DNA of 64,000 nt, taken from Symbiodinium natans (lineage: Eukaryota > Sar > Dinophyceae > Suessiales > Symbiodiniaceae). Location: positions 1-64,000 of the forward strand of contig CAJNDS010000199.1 of NCBI GenBank assembly GCA_905221605.1, read 5' to 3'. This document shows, piece after piece, positions 31,960 to 43,009 of this stretch (the stretch's first letter is position 1; every line of letters begins with the position of its first letter). Under the pieces are notes generated by a model. That model did not search any database. It was not told the DNA's origin and was given only the letters and a program-made list of their open reading frames with translations. A program made the position numbers and the translations under genes.

Positions 31960-32460
31960 AAAAAAACGCTTTTCCCGAAAAGCCACTTTTCTCGAAAAGC
32001 CACAAAAAGTGACTTTTCTCGCGGCGTTGGAGCGCGCGGTGTCCCTGAAAAGCCACTTTTCCCGAAAAGCCACTTTTCTCGAAAAGCCACTTTTCTCGAA
32101 AAGCCACTTTTTGCGAAAGGTGACTTTTCTCGCGGCGTTGGAGCGCGCAGTGTCCGCGAAAAGCCACTTTTCCCGAAAAGCGACTTTTCTCGAAAAGCCA
32201 CTTTTTGCGAAAAGTGACGTTTCTCGCGGCGTTGGAGCGCGCGGTGTCCGCGAAAAGCCACTTTTCCCGAAAAGGGACTTTTCTCGAAAAGCCACTTTTT
32301 GCGAAAAGTGACGTTGCTCGCGGCGTTGGAGCGCGCGGTGTCCGCGAAAAGCCACTTTTCCCGAAAAGCGACTTTTCTCCACCAAAAGCCACTTTAACTT
32401 TTCGCGAAAAGTGACTTTTCTCGTGGCGCTGTGCGCGCATTGTTTTCGACAATAAATTGT
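31960..32460. repeat. Palindromic GAAAAG-CCA-CTTTTC repeat array 1
   Basis: A higher-order unit of about 94 bp (111, 94, 94 and 103 bp between successive GCGGCGTTGGAGCGCGC boxes at 32021, 32132, 32226, 32320 and 32423) contains several copies of the palindrome GAAAAGCCACTTTTC. Similar but more decayed material continues to about 32700. Long open frames here on both strands are products of the repeat. Confidence 0.85.
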
Positions 32461-32719
32461 TCTTGAAAAGTCACCGCTGCAGCTTCTTGCCAAGAAGTGA
32501 TCGTTCTTGTGGTGCTGCGCGTGCAGCATCTTTGAAAGGCACTCGTGCTGACATTGCTTTTGTTTCCTAACAAGACGGGTTTTGCGAAAGTTGTTCTTTG
32601 TCACGCCGCTATGCTCTGCACAAAACAGGGCTTTTTGAAAAGCTACTTTTCTGTAAAGGCTACCTTTTGTGAAAAGCCATGACCTTTTTCTTTGCGAACA
32701 TATTGTTCTCATGGCGTTG

Positions 32720-33240
32720 TGTCAGTTAGGTAGTGTCATTGAAAGCTGGTAAACGTAGTGTGTCCGTTGCGTGTGGATTCAGTTTGTGCAGCCACTTCTC
32801 TCGCTGTCGTGGACAGCTGCGCGATAGCCATACGCAGCACTTCCTTGTGGGGCGCTCTGGGATTTGGGTTTAGGGTTTGGTTTAGGGTTCAGGGTTTGGG
32901 TTTTAAGTTTAGAGTCTAGAGGGTTTGGGGCTTCTGCATGCACAGCATATCTTTGATTGGGGTGTGCAGATATAGAACGTTCTGGACAGGCAAGGTGTAC
33001 TCTCGTCTAAGAATTTTGAGGGCGTAGTGCTCTTAATCTTCGACAGCGATTCTGTCAGGCTGCGAACCCCGCTACTAGAACTCCACAATCCCCCAGCCCT
33101 CCTATGATTATCAAGGCAGGTATAAATGCCGCCGTGGGTGCCTTGCCTTGCCATAGCTCAGAGAAGCGGAAAAGGGAGGTGTAGAGGTTCTCTTGGTTGC
33201 TTCAATGGTGGGCGCCGTGCCACTTAGTGCCGACGCATTG
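32720..33240. other. Spacer with telomere-like island
   Basis: TTTAGGG-like decayed repeats at 32860-32925. No gene seen. Confidence 0.4.
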
Positions 33241-33249
33241 CATGTTCTC

Positions 33250-33690
33250 CAGAAGCTATTTTTCCTGAAAAGCTACTTCTTCCGAAAAGCCACCAGTTCT
33301 CGAAAAGCCACTCTTCGACAAACGCCACTTGCATCGAAAAGTTGTGTTGTTTTTTTTCTGTAAAAGTGCCTTTTCTCACAGCGTTGGGGCGTGCAGCGTT
33401 TGTAACAACACGTCTCTGGAAAAGCTACTTTCAGAAAAAGCGTTGCCTGCGGCGTATTCCGGAATGCCACTTTTCTTGAGCAACACTTTTTTGAGTAAAG
33501 TGACTTCTCTCGCGGCGTGGGGGCGCACGCGTCTTAGAAAAGCCACATTTCTCGAAAAGCCACTTTGCGAATAGTGACTTTCCTCGCGACGTTGGCACGC
33601 GCAGCGTCCGCGAAAAGCCGCTTTTCTCGAAAAGCCACTTTTCTCGAAAAGCCACTTTTTGCGAAAAGCACCTTTTCTGGTCGGTTTTCC
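33250..33690. repeat. Palindromic GAAAAG-CCA-CTTTTC repeat array 2
   Basis: The same repeat family as at 31960-32460, more diverged, with GCGTTGG-type boxes near 33379, 33511 and 33587. Confidence 0.8.
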
Positions 33691-33793
33691 CGCTAATCTG
33701 GAAGACGCACCGTGTGACAGCTTAGATAGGAAGCTCCCACACGAAGCCACAGCAAAACAACGTGCATAAATGAAAAAGCATCCGGCCTTGTGA

Positions 33794-34003
33794 TCATGAT
33801 CTCAAGGAGTGGGCGGCTATTGTGCACAGTGAAGGTACGAACCTGAAGGCTGGTTCATGTGACTTCGCACAGCGTAAAAGGCAAAGTTTGCTGGCCTCGT
33901 CATGGGTCGCCTCCGCCGTTTCCGATTTCCACTCTTTGCACTCCTTTAGATAGTCACGCTTGGAGCCTTTGCAATTGCTAGGATCTCTATTTTGTCTCTT
34001 CAC
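33794..34003 (-). CDS. Cys/Lys-rich exon candidate
   Basis: The minus strand reads SNCKGSKRDYLKECKEWKSE and ATHDEASKLCLLRCAKSHEP. Four cysteines with strong charge give a protein-like look. No family recognised. Confidence 0.4.
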   Translation of the reverse strand: MKRQNRDPSNCKGSKRDYLKECKEWKSETAEATHDEASKLCLLRCAKSHEPAFRFVPSLCTIAAHSLRS

Positions 34004-34080
34004 AAGCTGCTAAACACAGTGTCCTTGGGGAGATCACGAATGACGATGTTCTCTTCCGGCTCATCCTGACCATCGTGCCC

Positions 34081-34125
34081 TTGTGCTCACTCACACACTC
34101 ACTCGCTCACTCACTCACACACTCT
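34081..34125 (+). repeat. (ACTC)/(ACAC) simple repeat
   Basis: Imperfect CACTCACTCACACACTC repeat. Confidence 0.8.
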
Positions 34126-34129
34126 TTTA

Positions 34130-34780
34130 CCCTTTGTGATTGATGCAATGCAATGTGACCCAAGGAAAAGGCCGACTGCGGCAACAAAGAGACCATGCAT
34201 GCAGCCGGTCATGAACCTGGATGAAGTTACACATGAGGATGTGACAACAAGCCATGGACATGGACCTCTAGGCACAAACCAAGCGAAAAGCCGCCCGAGC
34301 ATGGCAGTCTACAGTACAGACCAAGCAATATGACACTTTTTCTGGCTACTTTCTGCGGCTTGTGAAATCATAGTGTCAGGTACAGTGCAACTACTGGCAC
34401 GTGTACGCCACTGCTTGGAGTGATGTGTGTGTGCGACGCTGGTATACCTGACCTCTATAACCAAGGTCTGACCTCACAGGGTTGAACCTACAGCGCTCTC
34501 AGCCTGTTCACATCCAGTTTCTAAGCTAACCTGTTCAGCCTCAATGGCAGCTTCTTCCCCCGGCGCATTCTCTTTCTCGAACTCGTCCATGACGCCCTCG
34601 AAGCCAGAAAGCATCAAAAAGTGCATCTATCGGAATCTTTTTAACAACGAACTATCAGACTCAGACTACACGTTTAAGGAGTCTGCAAATCGCCATGAGC
34701 AGACTACATTGTGCTGCTGGGGTGCAAGCTCCGCATCCGAAAGTACCCTACACTTATCGAAGAATGGGCACAGCTTGCTT
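34130..34780. other. No convincing gene
   Basis: Only short frames on both strands. Confidence 0.4.
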
Positions 34781-34787
34781 ACACCTC

Positions 34788-35345
34788 TTATCGGTCCCTG
34801 GATTGTGCGGGCCAGACCTGGCGGAGCTCGGCTAGTCTCTCCATCTCCCGCTTGTAGGCCTCCTCGGTGGTGCACCTGTTTTTCAATCCAACACGATCCG
34901 TAGTGCAGAGAAAAAGGACGGCAGCAAGTCGGCAGCAAGAGGCTGGCAGGATCTGCAAGGCTGCTTTTGGGGGTTCACAGGTGGCCAATTCTGCCAGGCG
35001 ACCATACCAGCTTTTCGCCATACGCCTCAGCGGCACACCGGATCAACTCAAGCAGAGCCTTCCCCAATTCGACCATATCCTACCGTGCGCCCTAAAGCTT
35101 GCAACAAGGCACTTTGGTAGGGTCGAAAAGGACGAGAATGTCCTCTAGCGGATATTTCTCGAAGTCCTCGAAGCAAGCGCGTGGCTCAACCAGGATCCGT
35201 AAACAACCTGCCTGGACTGCGCAACATGCTTGCGGGAGAACAGGCTGACCCCAGAAATGAAATTGCGAGGTAAGCCCTACAAGAGGCCATCATTGGCAGA
35301 GCTTCCGTTCAGTTTCGGCACCTCCCAGCATCTCCAACGGCGAGC
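34788..35345 (-). pseudogene. Exon cluster with in-frame stops, unknown protein
   Basis: On the minus strand one frame reads MDCIPNGESSPLEMLGGAET, then (past TGA) ILVEPRACFEDFEKYPLEDI and LVLFDPTKVPCCK, then past two TAGs 12 bases apart ELGKALLELIRCAAEAYGEK and LVWSPGRIGHL. Another frame reads TTEEAYKREMERLAELRQ at about 34800-34860. All look like real protein, but the stops sit too close together for ordinary introns. A decaying gene copy is my best reading; unusual small introns are the alternative. Confidence 0.45.
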
Positions 35346-35499
35346 TCTCGCCGTTGGGGATGCAATCCATGTATCAGTCCGGCGACATAACACAGTTTGG
35401 TCATAGTGCCAAGGCGTTCGTGAACCCCAAATCCAACCCCACGACATAGGACCACCGGGCCACAACCAAGCACGCACTGCCTCGGGAGCGCTCTTCGCC

Positions 35500-36230
35500 T
35501 GCAGCCTGCATACTTACTTTTCTATCTCCTTTTTACGGCTCAAAACAGCCCCAGGCCCTTGGCTAGACGAGCTTAAAACTTAAAACCCCGCCATCTTGAA
35601 TGCCTGTGTCTGTGTTTGCTTCGGCGGCCAAGGGTGGACGGGGAGATCGGGGCATGTTGACATATCGGAGCAGTTTTGGCCCAGCTCTGTGGTGGCGGGG
35701 GGAGGCGGGGGGAGGCTCTTGACTGTCCGGGGAATGCTAAGAGAGCCTCGGTAAACAAGAACGATCGCCAGAGCTCCCGTGCACCTTGCTTTCGCGACCT
35801 TTTGGTATCAAAGCAGAAACAAGCACAGCGTACGATCTCGTTCAGTACCTTCACGGCTTCAGCATGAGTTCGCCTGGTTCCAGCTCATTCAACGGCAACG
35901 AACGCCAGAAATTGCCAATGCTTTGTCAGCTGCCAGCTGTCCTTCTGCTGAGGGTGGTAGTCTGAAGCAAAGCCCATTCTTTTCACCTGCGCGCATGTTT
36001 CACGTGTGTTCCCTTTGGACTGAGGCGAAGAATGGCGAGGACAACACGCCGGCTAGAACAATACACCAGGGTATTCGCAGGACTGCTGTTCACGAAGCCA
36101 TATGAAGCCTTTAACGCTTGCATGTGATGCAAGGGCTGCAAGGGGGCATTCCTAGGCCTGGTCCAGCACCTCAGACTTTGCGAGGTGAAAGAAGGGCTTC
36201 AACCTCGGGACAAGCTGCTTATCCGTGATA
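35500..36230. other. Weak candidates only
   Basis: A 93-codon minus frame (35573-35854) starts MKVLNEIVRCACFCFDTKRS but loses protein character in its second half. Nothing else is supportable. Confidence 0.3.
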
Positions 36231-36340
36231 CTCTGTGATTGTACCAACGGCAGGTTGCTTGTACCCTACACTACCTTTTCATGCTCTGCGACACTGGAGC
36301 TGCGAAGCTTGCCACTGTAAGCCGTGGCTTTGGATGTGCG

Positions 36341-36898
36341 ATGTTGGTGATCGTCTTCATTCTCCTTTTTCAGACACGACTTTGCTCATCAGTGCTGGCG
36401 GTACGCGCTGCCACCAACCGCCAGATTCGCAGCGAGTGTTCTAATCTTGTCGAAGGTCAAGATCCATCTTGTCCGGAGATGGGGCACCGCACCAGGGAAT
36501 GGCACTGCGAACTCTGTATGCGGCGGAGAGGCAAGCGGCGGAGAGGCAAGAAAGTCACAAACAAAGCATGCCAGTGGAGCACACAGGAGAAGCCAGGCGT
36601 GTGGTGCCTTCCCGTTGACGGCTTTCGTGCGCCTTTCATAATTCCAAAAAATCATGTGCGCAACCAGGGAGGGCCCTTGGAGCCAATGCCGAAAATGTGG
36701 AAGCTTCTCGTCCGCGAGTACGGATATGTGACAGGAACAGCAGCAGTTACAGCACTGCAACATGCTTTTCAAAACTGCAACCCTGGCGGCTTCGATTTAC
36801 ATCCAGATGTCCAGCACAGAGGCTCCACGTGGTTTGGGAATAGATTATATACAGTCCTCGCCACACTTTTCCGAATAATGATGCTTTGGCTGTGCTGA
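36341..36898 (+). CDS. Possible secreted or membrane protein (plus strand)
   Basis: From ATG at 36341 the frame gives a strong signal-peptide-like start, MLVIVFILLFQTRLCSSVLA, then a basic Arg/Lys stretch (CMRRRGKRRRGKK) and runs 185 codons to TGA. The C-terminal part reads MPKMWKLLVREYGYVTGTAA. The opposite strand is also open over part of this region, so the call is tentative. No family recognised. Confidence 0.35.
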   Translation: MLVIVFILLFQTRLCSSVLAVRAATNRQIRSECSNLVEGQDPSCPEMGHRTREWHCELCMRRRGKRRRGKKVTNKACQWSTQEKPGVWCLPVDGFRAPFIIPKNHVRNQGGPLEPMPKMWKLLVREYGYVTGTAAVTALQHAFQNCNPGGFDLHPDVQHRGSTWFGNRLYTVLATLFRIMMLWLC

Positions 36899-36990
36899 GG
36901 CGCTGGCTTCATCCCAGAAAAGGGCACATCGTCGGATTCGTCAACTTCGTCGACCAAGCCGAGGGATAAATAGTTCTTAGCCTTTGCCCA
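36875..36990 (-). CDS. Exon candidate
   Basis: After CTCCCGAG the minus strand reads LWAKAKNYLSLGLVDEVDES and DDVPFSGMKPAPQ, an acidic, protein-like stretch ending at a possible splice site. It competes with the plus-strand frame at its edge. Confidence 0.4.
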
Positions 36991-37007
36991 CAGCTCGGGA
37001 GTTGCGC

Positions 37008-37038
37008 GCGTGTGCGCGTGTGTGTGTGTGTGTGTGTG
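37008..37038 (+). repeat. (TG)n microsatellite
   Basis: GTGTGCGCGTGTGTGTGTGT and further TG units, just upstream (minus sense) of the exon candidate at 36875-36990. Confidence 0.85.
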
Positions 37039-37039
37039 C

Positions 37040-37532
37040 CCGCGAGAGAGGGAAGCACGTGGCCGGCAACAAACTAACGAGCGCACTCCTTTATCACCTG
37101 CTGCACTGTGCAGGGGCGCTCCATGGCTGGAGCACTGTACATCCATCGGTCGCAATCCCCTCGAGCGGAGAAAAATGTATGTCGGAAGCTTTGCCCGTGA
37201 GCGTTAACTGACCGATGCCACAACAAGCCAAGCCACGCAAGAGCACAGCAAACTCGCTCCCCCTGGCTCCGTGAGCGTTCTCACCTTGAAGTGAGACGTC
37301 ATGCAGCTTGAAGGGAAACCGTAGTCGACTCACTGTGTTCGTGCATCAGCTTGATGTGCATCTCTTTGATGTGGTCCTTGCATGAGGAACAGCTCACGCG
37401 CCCGTGCTGAGAGGCCCACTTGCTACCGCCTCTGTCCTTCCTACTGCCTGCGGTCCTGAATGGTCTTGAGTAAGACCGTCTTCCCTCACGCTGACATTCT
37501 ACATTTCGGCTTGCGCCAACTGCGCAGGCTCC
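37040..37532. other. Spacer; weak exon candidates
   Basis: The minus strand at 37290-37333 reads SRLRFPFKLHDVSLQ before a GTGAGAAC donor, and near 37150-37200 ASDIHFSPLEGIATDG. Too little to call. Confidence 0.3.
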
Positions 37533-39903
37533 CTAATAGTGTGCACACGTCATTGCACTGCGACCTTGCTGTGTTTCTTGTCCATGCAAGCAGCCACACT
37601 CGAAAGGCCACGCAAAGTAGCCAATACTAGCAAGCAAAGAAGGCCGAGCAGCTGGGTGGAGACGCTTCCACCTCAAGGCCAGGATCAGCCATGAGCATAG
37701 CCACAGGGCCTGGACTAGGCCCCAGAGTGCGGGGGGTCCCAGGTTGCCGTACGCCCAGCCCACCAGCTGTCCTCTGAAGGGGCTCTGAAGGATTTGAGTC
37801 TCTGAATGTCTGTGCAGCTACCTCTCATGCTGCGCGGAGTCTCTGCTTCATGAGAGGACATGTAAACGTCCTGAAATCGCATTGGCCAGGGAGCCATTGC
37901 TCTGCAGAACCGAGAAATACAGTCCGGCGTTGCCCTTCAAGGGTATTGGCCGCATTGGCCACATCCCAACTTCACTTGCACTACTTGCTTGTGTTGACCC
38001 TGGCATGACACAGGCTAATATGGCAAAGGGCTAGTATGGCAACGGGCAACGGCTAATGAGCGGTTAAGGGCATCCAGAGGCATCTAAAGCCTTTCTCGCT
38101 ATCTTGTGCAGGAAAAGGCCAAGCCCCACCTTGCCAATAAGCTTGGAGTAAAGCGATTGCGTTGGTGGCATGCTGGTTCCGAAATCGTACCAAACCAAAG
38201 TAGAGATAAGAGTTGGCACCGGCAGTGCGGAGATGCCAAAGCCAGATATGAGTGCGTAAGCCAGCAGCCCTGTATGGGAGATGAAGGCCCAGATGGACAT
38301 CAGGTTTCGGTCACTGACCCGTCGGCTCAGTCTTTGCAGTATCGCCGTAGAAACGATGGACTCCACGGAGAGCGCCACAAAAATGTAGGAATTATGCAGC
38401 TGTGTCCATCCGTAGTCCCGGCTGGTGATGACCGGCACGGCGAAATTGATGGCCATCAGGGTGAATGCGTTTCGGAAGTTGAGAACAAAGATGAACCAGG
38501 CCCCAGTTTGGCGAAGCCAAGGGTCCACCCAGAGCCGCATGTATGGAAATAGTCCCCCAAGAGTCAAGCACTGGCCCACCTCAGCTCAAGAAGACACTCC
38601 TTCCCCAAACCCCAACAGCAACAAAGCCTCAAACCGAAATCGTGGACTGACTCTTTCGACATGTTTTCAACGCTCTCTTCTGTGTGTATGGCAGCGATGG
38701 GTGGGGCGGGGAGGTGGGTGCCAGGGAACTTTTCCCAGCGGCGGCGGCCGGGCTGCAGGGTGCCGCTCCGGCTCGCGGAAGGTGCGCAGGACGAAGAGCA
38801 GAGCCAGCAGCTGCAGCAGCATCCTCAGCGGTAGGGCCGCTGGAAAAAAAGGACCAGGTCACTTGCGGGCTCTTTGAATTCCAAGTACCTGTAGGTAGCT
38901 CATCATGACAATGCCAGCAGACTTAGAGAATATGATATACAGGGAGTGGTAGGAGCATCAGGAGCAGCAACTTAACCCGACACCACGATCACCAGCACTA
39001 CCTTCAGGCAAGCTTCAGGAAGTAGCCAACCCACGTGAAGTTGTCAAAGACCTCGAAAACATTCCAGCAAACAACAAGATGACGATACATGTGGCCTTGA
39101 GAGCCTTGTTGAGGATCCGAAAAAACTACAGCCCTCTGTGATGACGGTGCCACGGTGCCAGGGTCACGGGCCCAAGGTGGAGCTTGAAGTGAGGCAGCCA
39201 CACGACGAAGAGGTTCAGGGCGGGACCAGCCAGGGTCAGTGTGTTGGATACAAGCACGAAGATGCTCATGTAGTGGGTCCGGTCCGCTAGAGAAGTGTGC
39301 CGAGCGATGAACCTTAGAAGCTCTGGACTCTGGACAGCATCTCGAGACTCTTAGACATTAGAATTCATTAGAGCCCATTTTCGACATATTCGACACTTGT
39401 AGTCAGGGAACGCTTGGGTCGCAACAGACTGGGCAGCTGTTGCACCCAGGGCAGCTCTGGAAGCCAGAAGAGCCCACAAGCCCAGTGACGGGGCGGCTGC
39501 ATACATAAAGCTGGCGATCATTGAAGCCCTCGGGGCGAGTTGCAGTCAGCTTAATGGCTGTTTGGAGCGGCATCCTAATGCTGGAACCCCGCAGTTACTG
39601 AGGCACGGGCCCTAAGCTGACGGAGAAGACCTCCTTGTATGGTCTGCGGTCCACCCAGAAGCCAAACAAGCCCATGCAAAGAAGACGTGCCATCGCGAAG
39701 CATCCCGCACACAGCCTTGACTAAAGCGAGCGCTGTAAATGGCATGGCTGTATCAGCTGGCACATCATATGAAAAGTCGCATCAGCCTCATACAACTGAA
39801 GCTGAGAACGCAACACACAAGCACCTGCCAAGCAGCCCGTACATGTGCTTGTCACCACCGAGAGACTCCACATAACCAAGCAGGGAAGGCACAGACAATG
39901 TAC
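37533..39903 (-). CDS. Major facilitator superfamily transporter (SPX-MFS/MFSD8-like), nine exons
   Basis: Nine exons join in phase, about 448 codons: 39825-39903, 39611-39715, 39412-39528, 39168-39312, 39006-39051, 38730-38839, 38130-38570, 37871-37934 and 37533-37771. Family marks in order: SLLGYVESLGGDKHMYGLLG; FGFWVDRRPYKEVF (TM2-TM3 loop); MIASFMYAAAPSLGLWALLA; IARHTSLADRTHYMSIFVLV (TM4-TM5); NFTWVGYFLK; LLALLFVLRTFREPER; WFIFVLNFRNAFTLMAINFA; SLYSKLIGKGNAGLYFSVLQ; and GWAYGNLGPPALWGL then RLHPAARPS. This matches the SPX-MFS/MFSD8 transporter family. The substrate cannot be told. It should span a membrane about 12 times. Donors are GT, GC, GT, GT, GA, GT, GT and GA. The first exon with the start codon is missing; an 11-bp satellite lies about 330 bp upstream. 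Confidence 0.88.
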
Positions 39904-40231
39904 CTTGCTGCCAGCTAATGCAGTGTGGCTCTGCCGCTACGCACCATGCACTGCGCTGACCTATCTTGCCTGCCTTCCACGGCGATCAGCAGTCCGATGC
40001 ACCAGGCGGAGAGCATATTCATCATGGAAGTCGTCTCTGGGTCCAGTTCAGCATCGCCCGAGAGCGACCGTGATAGCAGCCGAGGCCGTCCTCCCAGCTT
40101 TGAGCCGCAGCGTTCGAGTCGGTATGTACAAGCAACAGCGCCCAAGGTGTGTCCAAGACCAGTGTCCTGCAACTTCGGCGGCACCATCCTCTGCCCAGAA
40201 AGAAAGTTACAGCCCGGATGCTAGTTCCAGC

Positions 40232-40555
40232 GTATGCAGAGCGTATGCAGAGCGTATGCAGAGCGTATGCAGAGCGTATGCAGAGCGTATGCAGAGCGTA
40301 TGCAGAGCGTATGCAGAGCGTATGCAGAGCGTATGCAGAGCGTATGCAGAGCGTATGCAGAGCGTATGCAGAGCGTATGCAGAGCGTATGCAGAGCGTGC
40401 AGAGCGTATGCAGAGCGTATGCAGAGCGTATGCAGAGCGTATGCAGAGCGTATGCAGAGCGTATGCAGAGCGTATGCAGAGCGTATGCAGAGCGTATGCA
40501 GAGCGTATGCAGAGCGTATGCAGAGCGTATGCAGAGCGTATGCAGAGCGTATGCA
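40232..40555 (+). repeat. 11-bp satellite GCGTATGCAGA
   Basis: About 29 almost perfect copies of GCGTATGCAGA, with a single shortened copy (GCGTGCAGA) at about 40396. Because 11 is not a multiple of three, every frame is open and reads the same 11-residue peptide. The long frames here on both strands are repeat artefacts. Confidence 0.95.
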
Positions 40556-40559
40556 ACTG

Positions 40560-41099
40560 ACACAATGCCACAGTGCCCCCAAGGGTCTGGATGGTGATCC
40601 GAAGCTTGCCGTGCTTCCATGCCAGGCGACGCCAACCATTCGGAACCAATTCGATCTTTGGACTCTTTGCCCTCGAGCTTGTTGCTCGGCCAGTTTAGCC
40701 CCTAGCAAAGCATTTAGCGAGTTGAACTGATACGCAAGCAAGCAGTGGGCAGTGGGCACTCCCATATCCGGTACAGGGGACACACAGATTTAGTGTGTTT
40801 CTATGTGCATATCGTTGTGGAACCCAACTCGACACAGAAGATGCAGAGCCACCACGCTGCAATTGAACTCAGTTGAAGCACTTCCATTGTTGATGCTGAA
40901 GCACATGGGGCAGTTGCATTCGTGACTGTGACTGGGCAGGCAGAACTCTGCTGCAGCTTCACACTCTGTTCAACCTCGAAGCGATTAAGGCGTGTTGGAA
41001 CAGCAAGACCCTCGCGGGGCTCTGCCCCCGGTGCTGTGGCATGGGCCTAGATTAGCCTAGCCTATATGCATCAAATTTGCAGCTGCTGTAAACACAAGG
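40560..41099. other. Spacer, no gene seen
   Basis: Nothing supportable between the satellite and the exon ending at 41100. Confidence 0.45.
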
Positions 41100-41660
41100 T
41101 CATGCCACGACACCGTGGCTGCGTTCCAGGATCTTGTATGTACAGAACGCGGCGCAGGCGACAGCCAGGCGAAGCGTGCCCCCTGCATCCTCTGCGTTGG
41201 ATGTGCTTGCCCGCCCTTCCACGGCAGATCCCTGTTAGATCAGATCCAGCTGGCAGAGCCAATCGGGCTGTAGCAGCATCGGCAGCAGGTCTTCTGCGCA
41301 GGCGCTAGCAGAGATCACACTGATTTCGTGGTGCACATGCTGGTCGGGTTCACGAGTTCACGACATTTCACCAATGTCTTCCTCAAATTCCCTCCGAACG
41401 GCCCGCCTCATGCACCAATGCCAGCCACGGAGTTTCGCAGGCTGGCGATCAGTTCTGAGGACACGCCTCCCTTCAAGGTGCACATTCAAGGATAACAGGC
41501 AATGAGATCACAGATGGGGGGGCCAGTATCCAGTATCCTTGAAAGCTTCCACAAACCGGACCAGAATGCGATGACGTGTCATCGTGTCTGCAAGGGCACT
41601 CGAAACTTGAGAAAATGTGGCTGCTGCTTCCAATACTGGCACTGGGTCGTCTCAAGATGC
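41100..41660 (-). CDS. C-terminal exons, possibly an alpha-helical repeat protein
   Basis: The last exon, 41100-41231, follows AACAG and reads EGRASTSNAEDAGGTLRLAV, then FCTYKILERSHGVVA and TGA; its 44 codons fit phase 0. Upstream the minus strand reads ACAEDLLPMLLQPDWLCQLD (about 41240-41300) and VLEAAATFSQVSSALADTMT with RHRILVRFVEAF (about 41530-41635). Leucine-rich helices suggest an armadillo/HEAT-like fold, but this is only an impression. Confidence 0.5.
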
Positions 41661-41982
41661 CCGCTCCCCATGCCTGGCGCTCGTGCAGGAAGTCTGCAAT
41701 ACATTCCTGAGCAGCTTGAAGTTCCCACCCCCATACCCACGAGGAGTAACCGCGGTGAAAGAAAGGTCTGCAGCCGCGGTTCAGCCAGGCCCTCGCCGGA
41801 CGCCTGTGCCGGCAGGCATGGTGTTCGACAAAAAAACACGAAGTTGCCATGAATCGGAACAATTAGAGGCCCCCACCTCGGCAAGCGCTTCCTGCACAGG
41901 ACAGCTTTGTTGCAATCTCACTCACTGAGCCTTGCGAATGTCCTTGTAGCGAGCCATCAGCACTTCTGGCTCCGACAACTCC

Positions 41983-42333
41983 TCATTGAAAGCATCCAGC
42001 GTCTCCAACCGAATTCCAATCAACCGACAGCAATGTTGCCCAGGCAAGGTCCTTCCGCTCTCGCTGGTCACCTACGTGCGACATCTGTTGACCGAGGGCG
42101 ACGAGAAAAAACAAATCAACTTCTGCAGTTGCGCCTGGCAGCGGGAAGTACATCTCCAGCATGGCCAAGAAGCCACCTCGACAAAAGCAAACAGATGTAG
42201 ATTTCACGACTGTTTCGACAGGCAGGTTCATCAAAAAGACCTTAGAGGAATCTAGCAATTGCTCTGCGCCACATGGGGCAGTCATGCAAGCAATACGGTG
42301 GTATTGTAGCTTCTCTGACAGATAGGCTGGCAA
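41983..42333 (-). CDS. Open frame, unknown protein
   Basis: The minus strand reads EQLLDSSKVFLMNLPVETVV, GGFLAMLEMYFPLPGATAEV and FFLVALGQQMSHVGDQRERK. Composition is protein-like throughout 100 codons. It may be an upstream part of the gene ending at 41100. Confidence 0.45.
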   Translation of the reverse strand: MPAYLSEKLQYHRIACMTAPCGAEQLLDSSKVFLMNLPVETVVKSTSVCFCRGGFLAMLEMYFPLPGATAEVDLFFLVALGQQMSHVGDQRERKDLAWATLLSVDWNSVGDAGCFQ

Positions 42334-42703
42334 GTGTGCTCTTCACAGCATGACAGAACAACTCTGGTGGCGATGCAGAGTCGGGCAGATTCAAGTGCTA
42401 CTGTGCATGAGTATCAACCGATTATCAGCCAACTTCGTCGAAAGAAGCATGAGGCTTCATGGGTATCGACCAACTGACACAGCAGAACTCCACTTTGCTG
42501 AATTCCGAGCAGCTGAAGAGCCCCCGTGCTCCTCTTAGGAGACAAAGGTCCTCCGGGTGTCGAGAATGCTGCACTTGCTTGAAAGCACTATGCAACCCAA
42601 CGTCGTGCGCATGCTAAGCCATGTCAACTTGCAACGCTGTTGCCCGCAAATGTGTTAAATTTCAATACCTGAGAAATCTTGCTACGAGGACGTCAGTCCC
42701 ACA

Positions 42704-43009
42704 ATGTGGCAATCAACGGAAGCCTCGGCTGTTGCTCTTACGCGGCAACATGCGTCAACTGAGCAACTGAACTGGACTCAGGTTCGATCCAACACACTCT
42801 CAGTCGTTAACCAGGCCTACCTTTTAACAATCATTGACAGCCATCTGGCGAGTTGTGGCTTTCGAAGCGCTTCATACGCTGAGATGCATCAAATACTGAG
42901 AGAACTCACTTCTACAGTCAACGCTGCAGTCGAGTCGGACACAAAGTCGCAGCTCCATACAAGTGACGGCATCCGGTCACATCAAACTCATCACATGACA
43001 TACGAGTAG
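42704..43009 (+). CDS. Small open frame, 101 aa, unknown
   Basis: ATG to stop on the plus strand: MWQSTEASAVALTRQHASTE, VVNQAYLLTIIDSHLASCGF and YAEMHQILRELTSTVNAAVE. It looks like a soluble helical protein. It is against the prevailing strand, has no known family and could be chance. Confidence 0.4.
   Translation: MWQSTEASAVALTRQHASTEQLNWTQVRSNTLSVVNQAYLLTIIDSHLASCGFRSASYAEMHQILRELTSTVNAAVESDTKSQLHTSDGIRSHQTHHMTYE

Noticed and set aside
31752-32712. 280-codon ORF rich in FSRKVAFREKWLF-like repeats
   Set aside because: Product of the palindromic repeat array; identical peptides appear in several frames on both strands.
40232-40555. CRISPR-like regular repeat
   Set aside because: Unit is 11 bp with no unique spacers; the host is eukaryotic.
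40022-40783. ORFs of 250+ codons on both strands with repeated 11-residue peptide
   Set aside because: Produced by the 11-bp satellite, which is open in all frames.
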